A stretch of DNA of 64,000 nt from positions 3,720,001-3,784,000 of the forward strand of contig NZ_LR130759.1 of the NCBI RefSeq assembly GCF_900292015.1, given 5' to 3'. The notes below the pieces were generated by a model that was given only the letters and a program-made list of their open reading frames with translations, did not search any database and was not told the origin of the DNA. The DNA comes from Mycobacterium basiliense (GTDB lineage Bacteria; Actinomycetota; Actinomycetes; Mycobacteriales; Mycobacteriaceae). Of the stretch, positions 1-10,464 are shown in pieces. Positions within the stretch are counted from its first letter, which is position 1. Each line of letters starts with the position of its first letter. Both the position numbers and the translations under genes were made by a program.

Positions 1-52
1 ACCGCGCCCCCTGTGTTACCCGCGCCCCTGACAGCTTGGTGGAGCCGGCTAG

Positions 53-337
53 CTAGGCCCAGCTAGAACCCACCGCCGAATCGGTGCTGGCCATGTTGTT
101 GCCAGCGGCCTGCACCTTCTGACCGTGAGCATTGGCCTGCTGGTAGATAACCTGAAAATTACGACCCAACTGCGTGATGAACTCCTGGCAGGCCACCGAC
201 CCGGCACCACCCCAGAAATCCCCCGCCGCCAACACATCACGCACGATGGCCTGATGCTCGGCCTCCAACGCCGCCGCCTGAGCCCGAATCAACGCCCCAT
301 GGGCGTCCACATCACCGAACTGGTAATTGATCGTCAT
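53..337 (-). CDS. esxO: EsxO/EsxI-like WXG100 secreted protein (ESX-5 type)
   Basis: This 94-residue WXG100 protein is of the Mtb9.9 subfamily (EsxI, EsxL, EsxN, EsxO, EsxV). These are small helical hairpins exported by a type VII system as a heterodimer with an EsxJ/K/M/P-type partner. The sequence starts MTINYQFGDVDAHG, has the WGG turn near residue 42 and ends in TDSAVGSSWA, all typical of the subfamily. It is the last gene of a leftward PPE-esxP-esxO unit, 26 bp after its partner. The symbol follows location (H37Rv has esxP-esxO near glyS); sequence alone cannot separate EsxO from the near-identical EsxI/L/N/V. The subfamily is secreted by ESX-5. Confidence 0.9.
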   Translation of the reverse strand: MTINYQFGDVDAHGALIRAQAAALEAEHQAIVRDVLAAGDFWGGAGSVACQEFITQLGRNFQVIYQQANAHGQKVQAAGNNMASTDSAVGSSWA

Positions 338-363
338 CGACCGTGCCCCTCTCTACATCCCGG

Positions 364-660
364 CTAACTGCTCAAGACCTGCTGCGAAGACTGCTCTTGG
401 GTCTCGTAATGATTAGCGTCGCGCACCAGCCCGTCACGCACCCCGTGCAACATGTTCACAATGTTGCGAAACGCCTGATTCATCTGACCCATCGTGTCCA
501 ACGAAGTCGCCGAGGCCAAGCCGCTCCACCCCGCACCCGAAATGTTCTGCGACGACGCCCACATCCGACGGGCTTCATCCTCAACCGTCTGCGCATGCGC
601 CTCAAAACGACCCGCCATGGCACGCATCGCGTGCGGGTCGGTCATAAACCGAGTAGCCAT
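364..660 (-). CDS. esxP: EsxP/EsxJ-like WXG100 secreted protein (QILSS family)
   Basis: This 98-residue WXG100 protein starts [20 protein letters not shown], has the WSG turn near residue 45 and ends [11 protein letters not shown], a variant of the QILSS tail that defines the EsxJ/K/M/P/W subfamily. It should pair with the product of the gene 26 bp downstream for ESX-5 export. It lies 72 bp downstream of a PPE gene on the same strand, as in the duplicated ESX-5 satellite loci of slow-growing mycobacteria. The EsxP name rests on synteny with the glyS region of H37Rv; other QILSS members would be almost as good a match. Confidence 0.9.
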   Translation of the reverse strand: MATRFMTDPHAMRAMAGRFEAHAQTVEDEARRMWASSQNISGAGWSGLASATSLDTMGQMNQAFRNIVNMLHGVRDGLVRDANHYETQEQSSQQVLSS

Positions 661-732
661 CCCATATCTCCCTTCCCCAATAACGCCCAGTTCTGCTCAC
701 GTGCCGCAACGCGAACCCCGACCGATCACCCC

Positions 733-1902
733 CTAGCCGACACCGATCCGCGGCACCACACTGGGCCGCGCCTGCACCACATGCGGATTTGCACCCCCAC
801 GACCCATCATCCCGCCGGGCATACCAGCCCCAGCACCGCCCATACCCATCGGCATCGGCATCATCCCCATCGGAGCCCCACCCGTCGGCGTGGCCATCTC
901 AGGCGGCATGGCACCAAACCCCGACATCGCCGAAGTGGCCATCCCCTTCGGGATCGACCCCTCCCACGTCGGCGGCACCGACATCGCCCCTACCAACCGA
1001 GCCTTACCCAAATCCGCCGCCATCCCCGCACCCAGACCCGCACCACCCAGGCCCTTCATCGGATTGATCGCATCGACCATCTTGGGGGCGTCGACCAATG
1101 CCGCCGCGCCCGCATTGGCCAAGCCCGCGGTGCCGGCATTAGCGGTACTGCCCAATTGCATCAACGGACCCAGCATCATGCTGGCCGGATACATCCCGAC
1201 CTGCGCCACCGACATCACCGCGTCCAGCGGTACCGCCGCGGCCGCCGACTGCACCCCAGTCACCACACCCGGCAATCCCTCAACCACGCCCTGCGCCATC
1301 GGAGACACCGCAGCCGTCAACGCCGTCGCCGCCCCAGCAACCTGCGCATTAACCTCACTGGCCAAACCCGCCAAATCCACCGGCGGCAAACTAAACGGCG
1401 TCAACGCCGCAGCCACCGACGACGCCCCGGAGTCATACCCCACCATCGCGGCCACATCCTGAGCCCACATCTCCACATAATCGAACTCAGTCGCCGCAAT
1501 CGCCGGGGTGTTCTGCCCCAAAAAGTTCGTCGCAATCAACGACACCAACGACACCCGATTGGCCGCCACCGCCGCCGGATGCACCGTCGCCGACAACGCC
1601 GCCTCAAACGCCGTCGCCGCCGCCACAGCCTGACTAGCAGCCGCCGACGCCTGCCCCGCCGCCGCGCTCAACCACCCCACATACGGCGCCGCAGCAGCCG
1701 CCATCGACACCGACGCCGGCCCCGACCACGGCCCAGACGCCAACCCGGACACCACCGCATCAAACGACGACGCCGACGCCGCTAAATCCGCAGCCAACCC
1801 CTCCCACGCCGCCGCGGCCACATACAGCGGCCCCGACCCAGCACCAGAGAAGATCCGCGCCGAATTGATCTCCGGCGGCAACCAAGCAAAGTCCAAAACC
1901 AT
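733..1902 (-). CDS. PPE family protein, SVP subfamily
   Basis: This 389-residue PPE protein has the PPE motif at residues 9-11 (start [18 protein letters not shown]) and the usual helical PPE domain over about 180 residues. The C-terminal part carries the SVP signature GAMSVPPTW, followed by a tail rich in Gly and Met. I chose the ATG at 1902 because the PPE consensus begins there; an in-frame codon 45 bp upstream would add an uncharacteristic extension. PPE-SVP proteins are cell-surface or secreted substrates of ESX-5, normally paired with a PE protein. No PE gene precedes this one. It heads the PPE-esxP-esxO unit and resembles PPE15/PPE26-type members, but I cannot assign an exact orthologue. 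Confidence 0.9.
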   Translation of the reverse strand: MVLDFAWLPPEINSARIFSGAGSGPLYVAAAAWEGLAADLAASASSFDAVVSGLASGPWSGPASVSMAAAAAPYVGWLSAAAGQASAAASQAVAAATAFEAALSATVHPAAVAANRVSLVSLIATNFLGQNTPAIAATEFDYVEMWAQDVAAMVGYDSGASSVAAALTPFSLPPVDLAGLASEVNAQVAGAATALTAAVSPMAQGVVEGLPGVVTGVQSAAAAVPLDAVMSVAQVGMYPASMMLGPLMQLGSTANAGTAGLANAGAAALVDAPKMVDAINPMKGLGGAGLGAGMAADLGKARLVGAMSVPPTWEGSIPKGMATSAMSGFGAMPPEMATPTGGAPMGMMPMPMGMGGAGAGMPGGMMGRGGANPHVVQARPSVVPRIGVG

Positions 1903-2517
1903 CACAACCCCAACCCAATCAGCCGCATCAACGGCTCCAACAGACACTCACCGACACTCACTGACAAACAACCCCGCACCCACAGCGACCCACTGGAGAA
2001 TCGTAAGGTAAATCACAGCAAAAATCTCCACTTTTCGCAAAGCGAACCGGCAAATTCGCGGATACCAGCAGGTCAGCCGACGGATCACCGATCTCGGAAC
2101 CATCCCGGTGCTTACTCAAACTGGCCAGACAACTGTCCAGTTGCTCATAAATTCAGCTGCCAATGAGTTTCGGTTTCGGCGTTACCGCGAGCCATATCGG
2201 CGATGAATTCATATCGGTGGCCCGAGCCCGGGCCACCTTGGCGGACTCGCACGCGCGGCGGGTCGGCGGGTCGGGCCATCCGTCAAACTCGGGTAAGCCT
2301 TTCCCACCGACCTTGTTTCGCCTGGTCAGCAGCCACATTCAGGCCGATATACCTACGGGAGGCGCTCATCGGAAAACTGGTATCGGCCGCCGGTGCGGCG
2401 GCCCGACCTGCCGCTCTGGCGGCCAGAATCTTGCGGGTATCCGCTATCGCTTTGACCGCCGGCCGAAGCCCCACATCTCAATTGCAATATCGCATTCGGA
2501 AACGTGGATCGAAGCTG
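1903..2517. other. 615-bp intergenic region with no supported gene
   Basis: No reading frame here has a recognisable family or a good start. The interval separates two leftward PPE genes. It includes a relatively AT-rich stretch near 1985-2050 that could hold the promoter of the PPE-esxP-esxO unit. No PE gene, IS end or phospholipase C remnant was recognised; in H37Rv the plcABC genes lie in the corresponding interval. Confidence 0.5.
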
Positions 2518-4425
2518 TTAGAAAAAGTTCCTAAAAAAGCCTGAAAGACTGTCTCCATTGACAAAAAACCCTGAGCTTCCAGTGCCGAAGGTAAACATGC
2601 CAGAACTCATAACACCGGCGATGAAAATGCCCGCATTTTGGACGGCCGCGTTGTAGAACCCGGCGTTTCCATAACCAGTGTCGAGCACGCCCGAGTTGCC
2701 GCCGAACATGGCCGTGGTGCTGGTATTTACGTAGCCCGAGTTACCAAAACCGGAGTTTTGGATGCCCGAGTTGTCGGCGCCGGCAGGATCGTTATGCCCG
2801 AAACCGGAGTTGCCGGTACCAACGTTAGCGAAGCCCGAGTTGGGGCCCGGTTGGGTTGCCGCGCTGAAGAAGCCGGTGTTGAGGGCTCCGGCGTTGAACC
2901 CCCCGGTATTCGTGTTGCCGGAGTTTGCCCAGCCGGTGTTGACGTCTCCGGCATTGCCGAAGCCGGAATTGATGTTGCCCGCGTTGAGGAAGCCGGTGTT
3001 GACGTCGCCCGAGTTTCCGAAACTCGTATTCGAGCTGCCCGAGTTGAAGCTGCCGGCGTTGTAGTTACCCGAATCGAAAAATCCAAAGTTGCTGGCTCCA
3101 GCGTGGCCGACGCCCGTGTTGGTGCTGCCACCGTTCCACCATCCGGTGTTGATGTTGCCGGCGTTTCCGAAGCCCGTGTTCCCATCGCCAGAGTTTCCGA
3201 ATCCGAAATTGCCGCTCCCCGAGTTGAAGAAGCCCACGTTCCCGGTACCGGAGTTTCCGAAACCGATGTTTCCGCTGCCCGAGTTCAAACCGCCGATTCC
3301 GAACTCACCGTTGCCGGTGAGCCCGAAGCCGATGTTGTTGTTACCGGAGTTTCCGAAGCCGAAGTTGCCACTACCGCTATTGCCGAAGCCGATATTGTTG
3401 CTACCAAAATTTCCGCTGCCAAAATTGAAGTTGCCGTTGTTCCCGTTGCCAAAGTTCGTGTCGCCGATGTTGCCGCTGCCCACGTTGGTGTTGCCGATGT
3501 TGCCGACGCCCAGGTTGGTGCTACCGATGTTGCCCGAGCCCAGGTTCTGGCTGCCGAAGTTCCCGCTGCCGAGGTTGAAGTTCCCGATGTTGCCGCTGCC
3601 CAGGTTGATGTCCCCCTGGTTGCCACTGCCTAGGTTGGTACTGCCGATGTTGCCCCAGCCCAAGTTGATGTTGCCGATATTGCCGCTGCCAAAATTCCCG
3701 TCGCCAGTGTTTCCACTGCCCAAATTGAGGGAACCGATATTGCCGAAACCGAAGTTGATCCCCTGAAGCGCTGCCGGCACCGCACTGGCGGCCTGGGCAA
3801 CACCGGATGAAACACCGGTCAATTGCGCGCTGACCTGTGCCGTACTGGCCAGCGGGGTGCTGGCCCAGGCCGCGCCGCCGACCAAACCCGACAGACCGGG
3901 CAGACCCGACAGGGCACCCTGCCAGGAACCCAACTGGGCCGCCACCGCCGAAGCCCCGCCGTGATAACCCACCATCGCCGCCACATCAGCGGCCCACATC
4001 TGCTCGTAAATGCCCTCCGCAGCAGCAATCGCCGGCGCATTCTGACCAAACAAGTTCGACATCACCAACTGCACAAACGCATCACGATTCGCCGCCACCG
4101 CCAACGGATGCACCATCGCCGCCCGCGCCGCCTCAAAAACCCCGGCCACCGCCTTGGCCTGCCCAGCCGCACCCACCGCCCGCGCCGCCGCCGCACTCAA
4201 CCAACGCGCATACGGCGCCGCCGCAGCCGCCATCGCCGCCGCCGCCGGACCCTGCCACGCCTGACCCGCCAACCCCGAGGTCACCGACGCAAACGCCTCC
4301 GCCGCCGTACCCAACTCCTCAGCCAAACCACCCCACGCCGCCGCCGCCCCCAACATCGGCGCCGACCCCGCACCAGAAAACATCCGCAACGAATTGATCT
4401 CCGGCGGCAACATCGCAAAATTCAT
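2518..4425 (-). CDS. PPE-MPTR protein, copy 1
   Basis: This 635-residue PPE protein starts [16 protein letters not shown] and has a PPE domain of about 180 residues. From about residue 225 to 600 it is built of pentapeptide-like NxGxGN and NxGxxN repeats, the major polymorphic tandem repeat architecture. MPTR-type PPEs occur in slow-growing mycobacteria and are presumed ESX-5 substrates at the cell surface. The first 193 residues and the DNA upstream are identical to the next PPE-MPTR gene, while the repeat regions differ, so one copy arose by duplication or gene conversion. The position next to glyS matches PPE38/39/40 of H37Rv; I give no symbol because orthology within this family is unreliable. 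Confidence 0.92.
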   Translation of the reverse strand: MNFAMLPPEINSLRMFSGAGSAPMLGAAAAWGGLAEELGTAAEAFASVTSGLAGQAWQGPAAAAMAAAAAPYARWLSAAAARAVGAAGQAKAVAGVFEAARAAMVHPLAVAANRDAFVQLVMSNLFGQNAPAIAAAEGIYEQMWAADVAAMVGYHGGASAVAAQLGSWQGALSGLPGLSGLVGGAAWASTPLASTAQVSAQLTGVSSGVAQAASAVPAALQGINFGFGNIGSLNLGSGNTGDGNFGSGNIGNINLGWGNIGSTNLGSGNQGDINLGSGNIGNFNLGSGNFGSQNLGSGNIGSTNLGVGNIGNTNVGSGNIGDTNFGNGNNGNFNFGSGNFGSNNIGFGNSGSGNFGFGNSGNNNIGFGLTGNGEFGIGGLNSGSGNIGFGNSGTGNVGFFNSGSGNFGFGNSGDGNTGFGNAGNINTGWWNGGSTNTGVGHAGASNFGFFDSGNYNAGSFNSGSSNTSFGNSGDVNTGFLNAGNINSGFGNAGDVNTGWANSGNTNTGGFNAGALNTGFFSAATQPGPNSGFANVGTGNSGFGHNDPAGADNSGIQNSGFGNSGYVNTSTTAMFGGNSGVLDTGYGNAGFYNAAVQNAGIFIAGVMSSGMFTFGTGSSGFFVNGDSLSGFFRNFF

Positions 4426-4502
4426 CAGAACAGCCCCTCCTTCACCGGAATATTCTCAACCGCACGCCAAGGCGTTACCGGCACCGACACGCACGACCCG
4501 CC
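3846..4502. repeat. 657-bp perfect direct repeat, copy A
   Basis: This block matches 5917-6573 base for base at a constant offset of 2071. It covers codons 1-193 of the PPE-MPTR gene and 77 bp of its 5' flank. The identity ends at position 4503 (t here, c in the other copy). Confidence 0.95.
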
Positions 4503-4600
4503 TCCCAACCACGCCAGCGCCCAAGCGACCACACCGTCCCGGTCGCATGGCCATGAGCGATTGGTCAAGCGGCAAACCGAACCGCTGTTAATTGCAGCGA

Positions 4601-6496
4601 CTACCTGAAGAAGCCCGAAAGCCCGGTACCCGAGTTGAATCCGCCGGAGTTGTCGTCGCCCGAATTTACGATACCCGAACTGTTATTACCGGAATTCGAA
4701 ATCCCCGCGAGACTGCTACCGGAGTTTACATATCCCGCATTGTTGGTGCCGACATTCCCAAAACCGGAGTTGAAGCCCGGGACCAAGGCCGGGCCCGCGT
4801 TCGAGACACCGGAGTTGCCGATTCCGGTATTGAAGAATCCGGAGTTCACACTGCCGTTGGGATCACTGTTACCCCAGCCCGAATTCCCGGTACCGGAGTT
4901 CCCGAAGCCCGAGTTGGCAAACGGTTGGTCAACCGAGCTGCCAAAACCGGTGTTCACATTGCCGCCATTGAAGAAGCCGGTGTTGGTATCTCCGCCGTTG
5001 AACAAGCCCGTGTTGACGTTGCCACCATTCCAGAAGCCAGTGTTCGAATCACCCGAGTTCATGAAGCCAGTGTTGCCCGCACCCGCATTCGCGAATCCCG
5101 TGTTGTGAGTGCCCACGTTAAAGCTACCCATGTTTCCACTGCCCGCATCGAAGATGCCGAAGTTTCCATCACCAGCGCTCCCGAAACTGGTGTTTGAGCT
5201 GCCCGCGTTCCAGAAACCGGTGTTGAAGTTCCCCGCGTTTCCAAAGCCCGTGTTTCCGCTTCCCGAGTTGCCGAAGCCGAAGTTGTTGTCCCCGGAGTTG
5301 AAGAAACCGATGTTGTTGTTTCCGGAGTTGAACAATCCGATGTTTCCGGTGCCCGAATTGAAGCCACCAAATCCAAATCCGCCATCGCCGGTGAGGCCAA
5401 TTCCAATGTTGTCGCTGCCGTTGTTGCCGAATCCGATATTTCCGCTTCCGAGATTCCCGAATCCGATGTTATTGCTTCCCAGGTTTCCACTGCCAAGGTT
5501 GAAGTCACCGAAATTTCCGCTGCCCAGATTTACGTCACCGTTGTTCCCGCCGAAAATATTCAGGGTGCCGAAATTTCCGCTACTCACATTGAGGCTGCCG
5601 ATATTGCCGCTGCCCAGGTTTCCGCTACCGAAATTTCCGCTACCGGGGTTGAAGTCACCGATATTCCCGCTGCCGAAATTTCCGGTCCCGATATTGCCGC
5701 TACCCCAGTTTCCGCCGCCGAAATTCCCGCTGCCCAGATTACCGGTGCCAATATTGCCGTTGCCGATATTGGTGTCGCCAATATTGCCGCTGCCCAGGTT
5801 GAAGGTGCCGATGTTGCCGAACCCCAGGTTGAAGACCAGGTCGGACAGGCCTTGCGAAGCGGCAGCCGGCGCGGCGGCCGCCCCGGCGCCGAGCGCCTGC
5901 AAGCTCAGTTGCGCATTGGCCAGCGGGGTGCTGGCCCAGGCCGCGCCGCCGACCAAACCCGACAGACCGGGCAGACCCGACAGGGCACCCTGCCAGGAAC
6001 CCAACTGGGCCGCCACCGCCGAAGCCCCGCCGTGATAACCCACCATCGCCGCCACATCAGCGGCCCACATCTGCTCGTAAATGCCCTCCGCAGCAGCAAT
6101 CGCCGGCGCATTCTGACCAAACAAGTTCGACATCACCAACTGCACAAACGCATCACGATTCGCCGCCACCGCCAACGGATGCACCATCGCCGCCCGCGCC
6201 GCCTCAAAAACCCCGGCCACCGCCTTGGCCTGCCCAGCCGCACCCACCGCCCGCGCCGCCGCCGCACTCAACCAACGCGCATACGGCGCCGCCGCAGCCG
6301 CCATCGCCGCCGCCGCCGGACCCTGCCACGCCTGACCCGCCAACCCCGAGGTCACCGACGCAAACGCCTCCGCCGCCGTACCCAACTCCTCAGCCAAACC
6401 ACCCCACGCCGCCGCCGCCCCCAACATCGGCGCCGACCCCGCACCAGAAAACATCCGCAACGAATTGATCTCCGGCGGCAACATCGCAAAATTCAT
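4601..6496 (-). CDS. PPE-MPTR protein, copy 2
   Basis: This 631-residue PPE-MPTR protein has an N-terminal PPE domain identical to the downstream copy through residue 193. A linker (about 194-220) and a repeat region of NxGxGNxG/NxGxxN pentapeptides over about 225-625 follow, ending GLSGFFR. The repeats are related to the other copy but clearly different in sequence and order. It is the first PPE-MPTR gene downstream of glyS, the place of PPE40 in H37Rv. It is a predicted ESX-5-exported surface protein of unknown specific role. The start is fixed by the [11 protein letters not shown] consensus. Confidence 0.92.
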   Translation of the reverse strand: MNFAMLPPEINSLRMFSGAGSAPMLGAAAAWGGLAEELGTAAEAFASVTSGLAGQAWQGPAAAAMAAAAAPYARWLSAAAARAVGAAGQAKAVAGVFEAARAAMVHPLAVAANRDAFVQLVMSNLFGQNAPAIAAAEGIYEQMWAADVAAMVGYHGGASAVAAQLGSWQGALSGLPGLSGLVGGAAWASTPLANAQLSLQALGAGAAAAPAAASQGLSDLVFNLGFGNIGTFNLGSGNIGDTNIGNGNIGTGNLGSGNFGGGNWGSGNIGTGNFGSGNIGDFNPGSGNFGSGNLGSGNIGSLNVSSGNFGTLNIFGGNNGDVNLGSGNFGDFNLGSGNLGSNNIGFGNLGSGNIGFGNNGSDNIGIGLTGDGGFGFGGFNSGTGNIGLFNSGNNNIGFFNSGDNNFGFGNSGSGNTGFGNAGNFNTGFWNAGSSNTSFGSAGDGNFGIFDAGSGNMGSFNVGTHNTGFANAGAGNTGFMNSGDSNTGFWNGGNVNTGLFNGGDTNTGFFNGGNVNTGFGSSVDQPFANSGFGNSGTGNSGWGNSDPNGSVNSGFFNTGIGNSGVSNAGPALVPGFNSGFGNVGTNNAGYVNSGSSLAGISNSGNNSSGIVNSGDDNSGGFNSGTGLSGFFR

Positions 6497-6573
6497 CAGA
6501 ACAGCCCCTCCTTCACCGGAATATTCTCAACCGCACGCCAAGGCGTTACCGGCACCGACACGCACGACCCGCC
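5917..6573. repeat. 657-bp perfect direct repeat, copy B
   Basis: Second copy of the repeat at 3846-4502. It contains the 5' flank and the first 193 codons of the upstream PPE-MPTR gene, so both genes carry the same promoter-proximal sequence and start region. Confidence 0.95.
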
Positions 6574-6699
6574 CCCACGCCCCCCAAGCGGCCGCACGCC
6601 GCAACCCCGAGGATTGGGCCCCTGGGGGCGGCCTGGGTTCCCGCCAGCCGGGGCGCCGCGGCATCGCAAGCCAGTTCCGGCAGCAGCCTGGCGGGGTTG

Positions 6700-8091
6700 C
6701 TAGCAGCCTTTGAGTCGTACCGCCAAGTAGTCGGCGACCTTGTCCGTCGCGACCCGCTCCTGGGTCATGGCGTCGCGCTCACGAACGGTGACGGCATTGT
6801 CCTCGAGCGAGTCGAAGTCAACCGTCACGCAAAACGGGGTGCCGATCTCGTCCTGGCGCCGGTAGCGGCGACCGATGGCGCCGGCATCGTCGAAGTCGAT
6901 GTTCCAGCATTTGCGTAACTCGGCGGCCAGGTCCCGAGCTTTGGGACTCAGGTCGGCATGGCGCGACAGCGGCAACACCGCGGCCTTGACCGGGGCCAGG
7001 CGTGGGTCCAGTCGCACCACCGTGCGCTTTTCCAGCACACCCTTGGCATTCGGGGCTTCGTCCTCGGAGTACGCGTCAATCAAGAAGGCCATGAACGACC
7101 GGGTCAGTCCCGCCGCCGGTTCGATGACATAGGGCGTGTATCGGGTGTCGTTGACCTGATCGTAGAAGGACAGCTCGGCGCCGGAATGCTTGGAGTGCGT
7201 CGACAGGTCGAAGTCGGTTCGGTTGGCGACACCCTCTAGCTCGCCCCATGGATTGCCGACGAAGCCGAACTTGTACTCGATGTCGACGGTGCGATCAGAG
7301 TAGTGCGACAGCTTCTCCTTGGGGTGTTCGTAGAGCCGCAAGTTCTGCGGGTCGATACCAAGCTCGACATACCACTGCAACCGGGTGTCAATCCAATACT
7401 GATGCCACTCTTTGGCGGTCGTCGGCTCGACGAAGAACTCCATCTCCATCTGCTCGAACTCGCGGGTGCGAAAGATGAAGTTGCCCGGGGTGATCTCGTT
7501 GCGGAAGCTCTTGCCGATCTGGCCGATGCCGAACGGCGGCTTCTTGCGAGACGTTGTCAACACGTTGGCGAAGTTGATGAAGATGCCCTGCGCGGTCTCG
7601 GGCCTCAGATAGTGCAGCCCCTCGTCGGTCTCGATCGGTCCGAGATGGGTCTTGAGCATCATGTTGAATTCGCGCGGCTCGGTCCACTGGCCCGGCTCAC
7701 CGGTTTCCGGGTCGCGGATATCGGCCAGCCCGTTGGGTGGCGGGTGCCCGTGTTTTGCTTCGTAGGCTTCGATGAGGTGGTCGGCCCGGTAGCGCTTGTG
7801 CGTAATCAGCGACTCGACCAGCGGGTCGTGGAAGACCTCGACATGCCCCGAGGCCACCCACACCTCACGGGGCAGGATGATCGAGGAATCGATACCGACA
7901 ACGTCGTCGCGGCCAGAAACCACCGATCGCCACCACTGGCGTTTGATGTTCTCCTTGAGCTCCACCCCCAGTGGGCCATAGTCCCACGCCGACTTGGTAC
8001 CGCCGTAGATCTCGCCCGACGGAAAAACGAAGCCACGCCGTTTCGCGAGGTTTACCACGGTGTCGATGACAGACGCCACGGGCTGGTGCAC
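6700..8091 (-). CDS. glyS: Glycyl-tRNA synthetase
   Basis: This class II glycyl-tRNA synthetase of the alpha2 type charges tRNA-Gly with glycine in the cytoplasm. The protein has the family's start ([15 protein letters not shown]), the motif 2 region [19 protein letters not shown] and the C-terminal anticodon-binding domain ([16 protein letters not shown]). I chose the GTG at 8091 because it gives 463 residues, the length of Rv2357c; in-frame codons up to 8316 would add about 75 residues unlike the family. A purine-rich stretch lies directly before this GTG, rather close for a ribosome binding site. The gene diverges from smtB-zur, and its upstream region contains the SmtB-like operator, so zinc might affect it; that is inference. 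Confidence 0.95.
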   Translation of the reverse strand: MHQPVASVIDTVVNLAKRRGFVFPSGEIYGGTKSAWDYGPLGVELKENIKRQWWRSVVSGRDDVVGIDSSIILPREVWVASGHVEVFHDPLVESLITHKRYRADHLIEAYEAKHGHPPPNGLADIRDPETGEPGQWTEPREFNMMLKTHLGPIETDEGLHYLRPETAQGIFINFANVLTTSRKKPPFGIGQIGKSFRNEITPGNFIFRTREFEQMEMEFFVEPTTAKEWHQYWIDTRLQWYVELGIDPQNLRLYEHPKEKLSHYSDRTVDIEYKFGFVGNPWGELEGVANRTDFDLSTHSKHSGAELSFYDQVNDTRYTPYVIEPAAGLTRSFMAFLIDAYSEDEAPNAKGVLEKRTVVRLDPRLAPVKAAVLPLSRHADLSPKARDLAAELRKCWNIDFDDAGAIGRRYRRQDEIGTPFCVTVDFDSLEDNAVTVRERDAMTQERVATDKVADYLAVRLKGC

Positions 8092-8176
8092 TCCCTTCCC
8101 AGATCGGGCAATCGCATGCGGCGGCAAGTCACCGCGCAAAACCTCAGTCATGGTAGCGACCGGTGCGCGGTCTTTG

Positions 8177-8196
8177 ACATGCATCATCATGCATGT
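8177..8196. promoter_or_regulatory. Inverted repeat, candidate SmtB/Zur operator
   Basis: A perfect 8-bp inverted repeat, ACATGCAT and ATGCATGT with a 4-bp spacer, lies in the glyS/smtB divergent region about 82 bp upstream of smtB. ArsR/SmtB regulators bind such palindromes in their own promoters. The site fits autorepression of the zinc-responsive smtB-zur operon. Confidence 0.55.
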
Positions 8197-8278
8197 GACA
8201 GTGGAGGTCATCCGCAAGCTGATGCGCTGGCATGAAGGCGGTCGGAAAACATGCACTCGTTGAGGTGGTGACCACGAT

Positions 8279-8680
8279 ATGACGACTTCGCCATCTGCGC
8301 CTTCTTTACCTCCCACCGCAGACGACGTGATCGGTGATCACGAGCACAGCGTTGATGGTTTGGCCGAACACCCTGTATTTCCCGTGCCGCCACCGCGGGA
8401 GATTCTCGATGCGGCCGGCGAGCTGCTGCGCGCGCTGGCCGCACCGGTCCGGATCGCCATCGTGCTGCAGTTGCGCGAATCCCAGCGCTGCGTGCACGAG
8501 CTGGTTGACGCGCTCGGAGTGCCGCAACCGCTGGTCAGCCAGCATTTGAAGATTCTCAAGGCGGCCGGCGTCGTTACCGGGGAGCGATCCGGCCGCGAAG
8601 TGCTGTACCGGCTGGCCGACCATCACCTTGCCCACATCGTCGTCGACGCGGTCGCCCACGCGAGTGAGGACACGCCGTGA
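8279..8680 (+). CDS. smtB: ArsR/SmtB-family zinc-responsive repressor
   Basis: This 133-residue winged-helix regulator matches Rv2358. The HTH lies at about residues 70-95 ([20 protein letters not shown]). The C-terminal helix carries the DxHxxH-type alpha-5 metal site ([16 protein letters not shown]). In M. tuberculosis this protein represses its own operon with zur at low zinc and releases DNA when zinc binds. The first 40 residues are Pro/Asp-rich and variable. zur follows 43 bp downstream on the same strand, and an 8+8 palindrome upstream is the likely operator. Confidence 0.92.
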   Translation: MTTSPSAPSLPPTADDVIGDHEHSVDGLAEHPVFPVPPPREILDAAGELLRALAAPVRIAIVLQLRESQRCVHELVDALGVPQPLVSQHLKILKAAGVVTGERSGREVLYRLADHHLAHIVVDAVAHASEDTP

Positions 8681-8723
8681 CCTGGGCGGGCGACGAGCCA
8701 AGCGCTGCGGCGGCGCGGCCCTG

Positions 8724-9116
8724 ATGGCGGGGGCCAGTGTCCGGTCCACTCGCCAGCGAGCGGCGATCGCGACGCTTCTGGACGCGGTCGACGACTTCCG
8801 CTCGGCTCAGGAACTGCACGACGAACTGCGCCGCCGCGGCGAGAACATCGGCCTGACTACCGTCTACCGAACACTGCAATCGATGGCATCGGCTGGAACG
8901 GTCGACACCCTGCGCACCGACACGGGTGAATCGGTCTACCGCAGATGCTCGGAGCACCATCACCACCATCTGGTCTGCCGCGATTGCGGTTCCACCATCG
9001 AGGTGGCGGATCACGAAGTTGAGACCTGGGCGGCCGAGGTAGCCAGCAGACATGGATTCTCCGATGTCAGCCACACCATTGAGATCTTCGGCACCTGTGC
9101 CGATTGCCGCTCCTGA
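8724..9116 (+). CDS. zur: Zinc uptake regulator Zur (FurB)
   Basis: This 130-residue Fur-family repressor is the orthologue of Rv2359 (FurB/Zur). It binds DNA when loaded with zinc and represses zinc uptake genes, the ESX-3 cluster and alternative ribosomal proteins in M. tuberculosis. Visible features are the HTH region (LTTVYRTLQSMAS), the His cluster CSEHHHHHLVC and two CxxC zinc knuckles (CRDC and CADC). The start at 8724 (MAGASVRSTRQRAA) gives the family length; upstream in-frame codons read through smtB. It is co-transcribed with smtB. Confidence 0.95.
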   Translation: MAGASVRSTRQRAAIATLLDAVDDFRSAQELHDELRRRGENIGLTTVYRTLQSMASAGTVDTLRTDTGESVYRRCSEHHHHHLVCRDCGSTIEVADHEVETWAAEVASRHGFSDVSHTIEIFGTCADCRS

Positions 9117-9124
9117 GGCGGCGC

Positions 9125-9574
9125 CTACGATGTCAGCGCGGTGCGCATCTGGGCACCGGTGTCCAACACCAGCAGGAGCAGGGTACGTAGCGCGTCGTCG
9201 GTTAAGCCAGCACCGGGAAAGTTGTATCGCAACATGACGTCCACGGTTTTCGGCGCCGTCTTGCCCGTGCCCTTGCTCGAGTTGCGCTGGACCGCCCTCT
9301 CCTGCTTCGCCGCGTCCTTCTCCAGCAAGATCACCGCGCCAAAATTAGAGTCGCGCGCCTGCTTGGCCACCTGGTCGCCGATCTTCTTGGTCAGTGGCAA
9401 ATCCCAGGCCAATATCTGCGTCAGCGAGACCAGTTCCAGGTCTTCGACAATGCTCACCACCCGTAGCGAGGCGAACGTGCCGGCATGGCGGACCGTGAGC
9501 GCTCCGTCGGCTTCCTGCTCGACCGGGAGAACGTCGCGCAGTATCGAGGCCAGCCGCTGCTGCAATGACTGCAC
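9125..9574 (-). CDS. Conserved mycobacterial protein (Rv2360c-like)
   Basis: This 149-residue soluble protein of unknown function matches Rv2360c in position and general sequence. No signal peptide or membrane segment is seen. The N-terminal half alternates hydrophobic strands (FASLRVVSIVEDLELVSL) and the middle is rich in Lys. It resembles small alpha/beta chaperone-like or YbjN-type folds, but I cannot assign it. The GTG start overlaps the TAG stop of uppS (TAGTG), so the two are translationally coupled. It ends 9 bp from the convergent zur gene. Confidence 0.8.
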   Translation of the reverse strand: MQSLQQRLASILRDVLPVEQEADGALTVRHAGTFASLRVVSIVEDLELVSLTQILAWDLPLTKKIGDQVAKQARDSNFGAVILLEKDAAKQERAVQRNSSKGTGKTAPKTVDVMLRYNFPGAGLTDDALRTLLLLVLDTGAQMRTALTS

Positions 9575-10464
9575 TAGGCACTCCCGAACCGGCGATTACG
9601 AGAGACGTACTCTTCGCAGGCCGCCCACAGATCGCGGCGGTCATAGTCAGGCCAGAGCTTGTCTTGGAATATGTATTCGGCGTAGGCCGACTGCCACAAC
9701 ATGAAATTGCTGGACCGCTGCTCCCCCGACGTTCGCAAAAACAGGTCGACGTCGGGGATGTCGGGTCGCTGCATGTGGCGGGCGATCGTCGACTCGGTGA
9801 TCCGGTCCGGATTCAGTCTGCCCGCGGCAACCTCGCGCGCGATTTCCCTGGTGGCGTCGGCGATTTCGGTCCGCCCCCCGTAGTTGACGCAGTAGTTGAT
9901 GGTGATGACGTCGTTGTGCTCGGTCATGGCCTCCGCAACCGCTAGCTCGTTGATGACGCTGCGCCACAGCCGTGGCCTCGAACCCACCCACCGGATCCGG
10001 ACACCCATCTGGTTGAGCACGTCCCGGCGTCGCCGCACCACGTCACGATTGAAGCCCATCAAGAAACGCACTTCCTCGGCAGACCGCTTCCAGTTCTCGG
10101 TGGAGAAGGCATAGAGGCTGAGCCATTTTATCCCGAGTTCGACTGCGCCGCAGGCAATATCGATTACCACGGCCTCGCCCATCTTGTGCCCCTCGGTGCG
10201 GCTCAGTCCACGTTGGGTGGCCCAGCGGCCGTTGCCGTCCATCACGATGGCGACATGGTTGGGCAACCGGTCAACGGGAATTCGTGGGGCGGCCGCTTTC
10301 GAGATGTGCTGGGGCGGTCGGCGAGGACCACCGTCCGGGGACGGGGGCAGCGCGGGGAAGACGACGGGCCAGCTCGAGGTATCGGGAAAAGTGGGATAGT
10401 CGTCCGGCGCCGGGGGCAGCTGCGGGAAGTCGGTGGACTTCAGCTTTCGGGCGTTCTTGGCCAC
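9574..10464 (-). CDS. uppS: Long-chain (Z)-prenyl diphosphate synthase
   Basis: This 296-residue cis-prenyltransferase is equal in length to Rv2361c, which makes decaprenyl diphosphate, the lipid carrier for peptidoglycan, arabinogalactan and lipoarabinomannan. The catalytic motif [13 protein letters not shown] (Asp of the first motif at about residue 76), [12 protein letters not shown] and the C-terminal [19 protein letters not shown] are all present. A Pro-rich N-terminal extension of about 65 residues is typical of the mycobacterial enzyme. The GTG start follows the recO TGA immediately and its stop overlaps the next gene, so recO-uppS-Rv2360c-like form one unit. Confidence 0.95.
   Translation of the reverse strand: MAKNARKLKSTDFPQLPPAPDDYPTFPDTSSWPVVFPALPPSPDGGPRRPPQHISKAAAPRIPVDRLPNHVAIVMDGNGRWATQRGLSRTEGHKMGEAVVIDIACGAVELGIKWLSLYAFSTENWKRSAEEVRFLMGFNRDVVRRRRDVLNQMGVRIRWVGSRPRLWRSVINELAVAEAMTEHNDVITINYCVNYGGRTEIADATREIAREVAAGRLNPDRITESTIARHMQRPDIPDVDLFLRTSGEQRSSNFMLWQSAYAEYIFQDKLWPDYDRRDLWAACEEYVSRNRRFGSA

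Noticed and set aside
343..1785. Long rightward open frame (about 480 codons) opposite the PPE-SVP gene
   Set aside because: It is antisense to a clear PPE gene, extremely rich in Arg, His and Pro, and has no ribosome binding site or family; it is a by-product of GC-rich codon use.
2163..2534. Possible small rightward gene in the PPE intergenic region
   Set aside because: No ribosome binding site, no family and a Ser/Arg-rich sequence; competing frames on both strands look equally random.
3286..3766. Tandem-repeat DNA that could suggest a CRISPR array
   Set aside because: The period is about 15 bp and codes in frame for NxGxG pentapeptides; there are no uniform repeats with unique spacers.
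2638..6035. Several rightward open frames with regular Val/Pro/Leu repeats
   Set aside because: They mirror the 15-bp periodicity of the MPTR repeats on the opposite strand; the PPE frames explain the signal.
7303..8235. Rightward frame of about 310 codons over glyS
   Set aside because: Wholly antisense to glycyl-tRNA synthetase and without recognisable domains.
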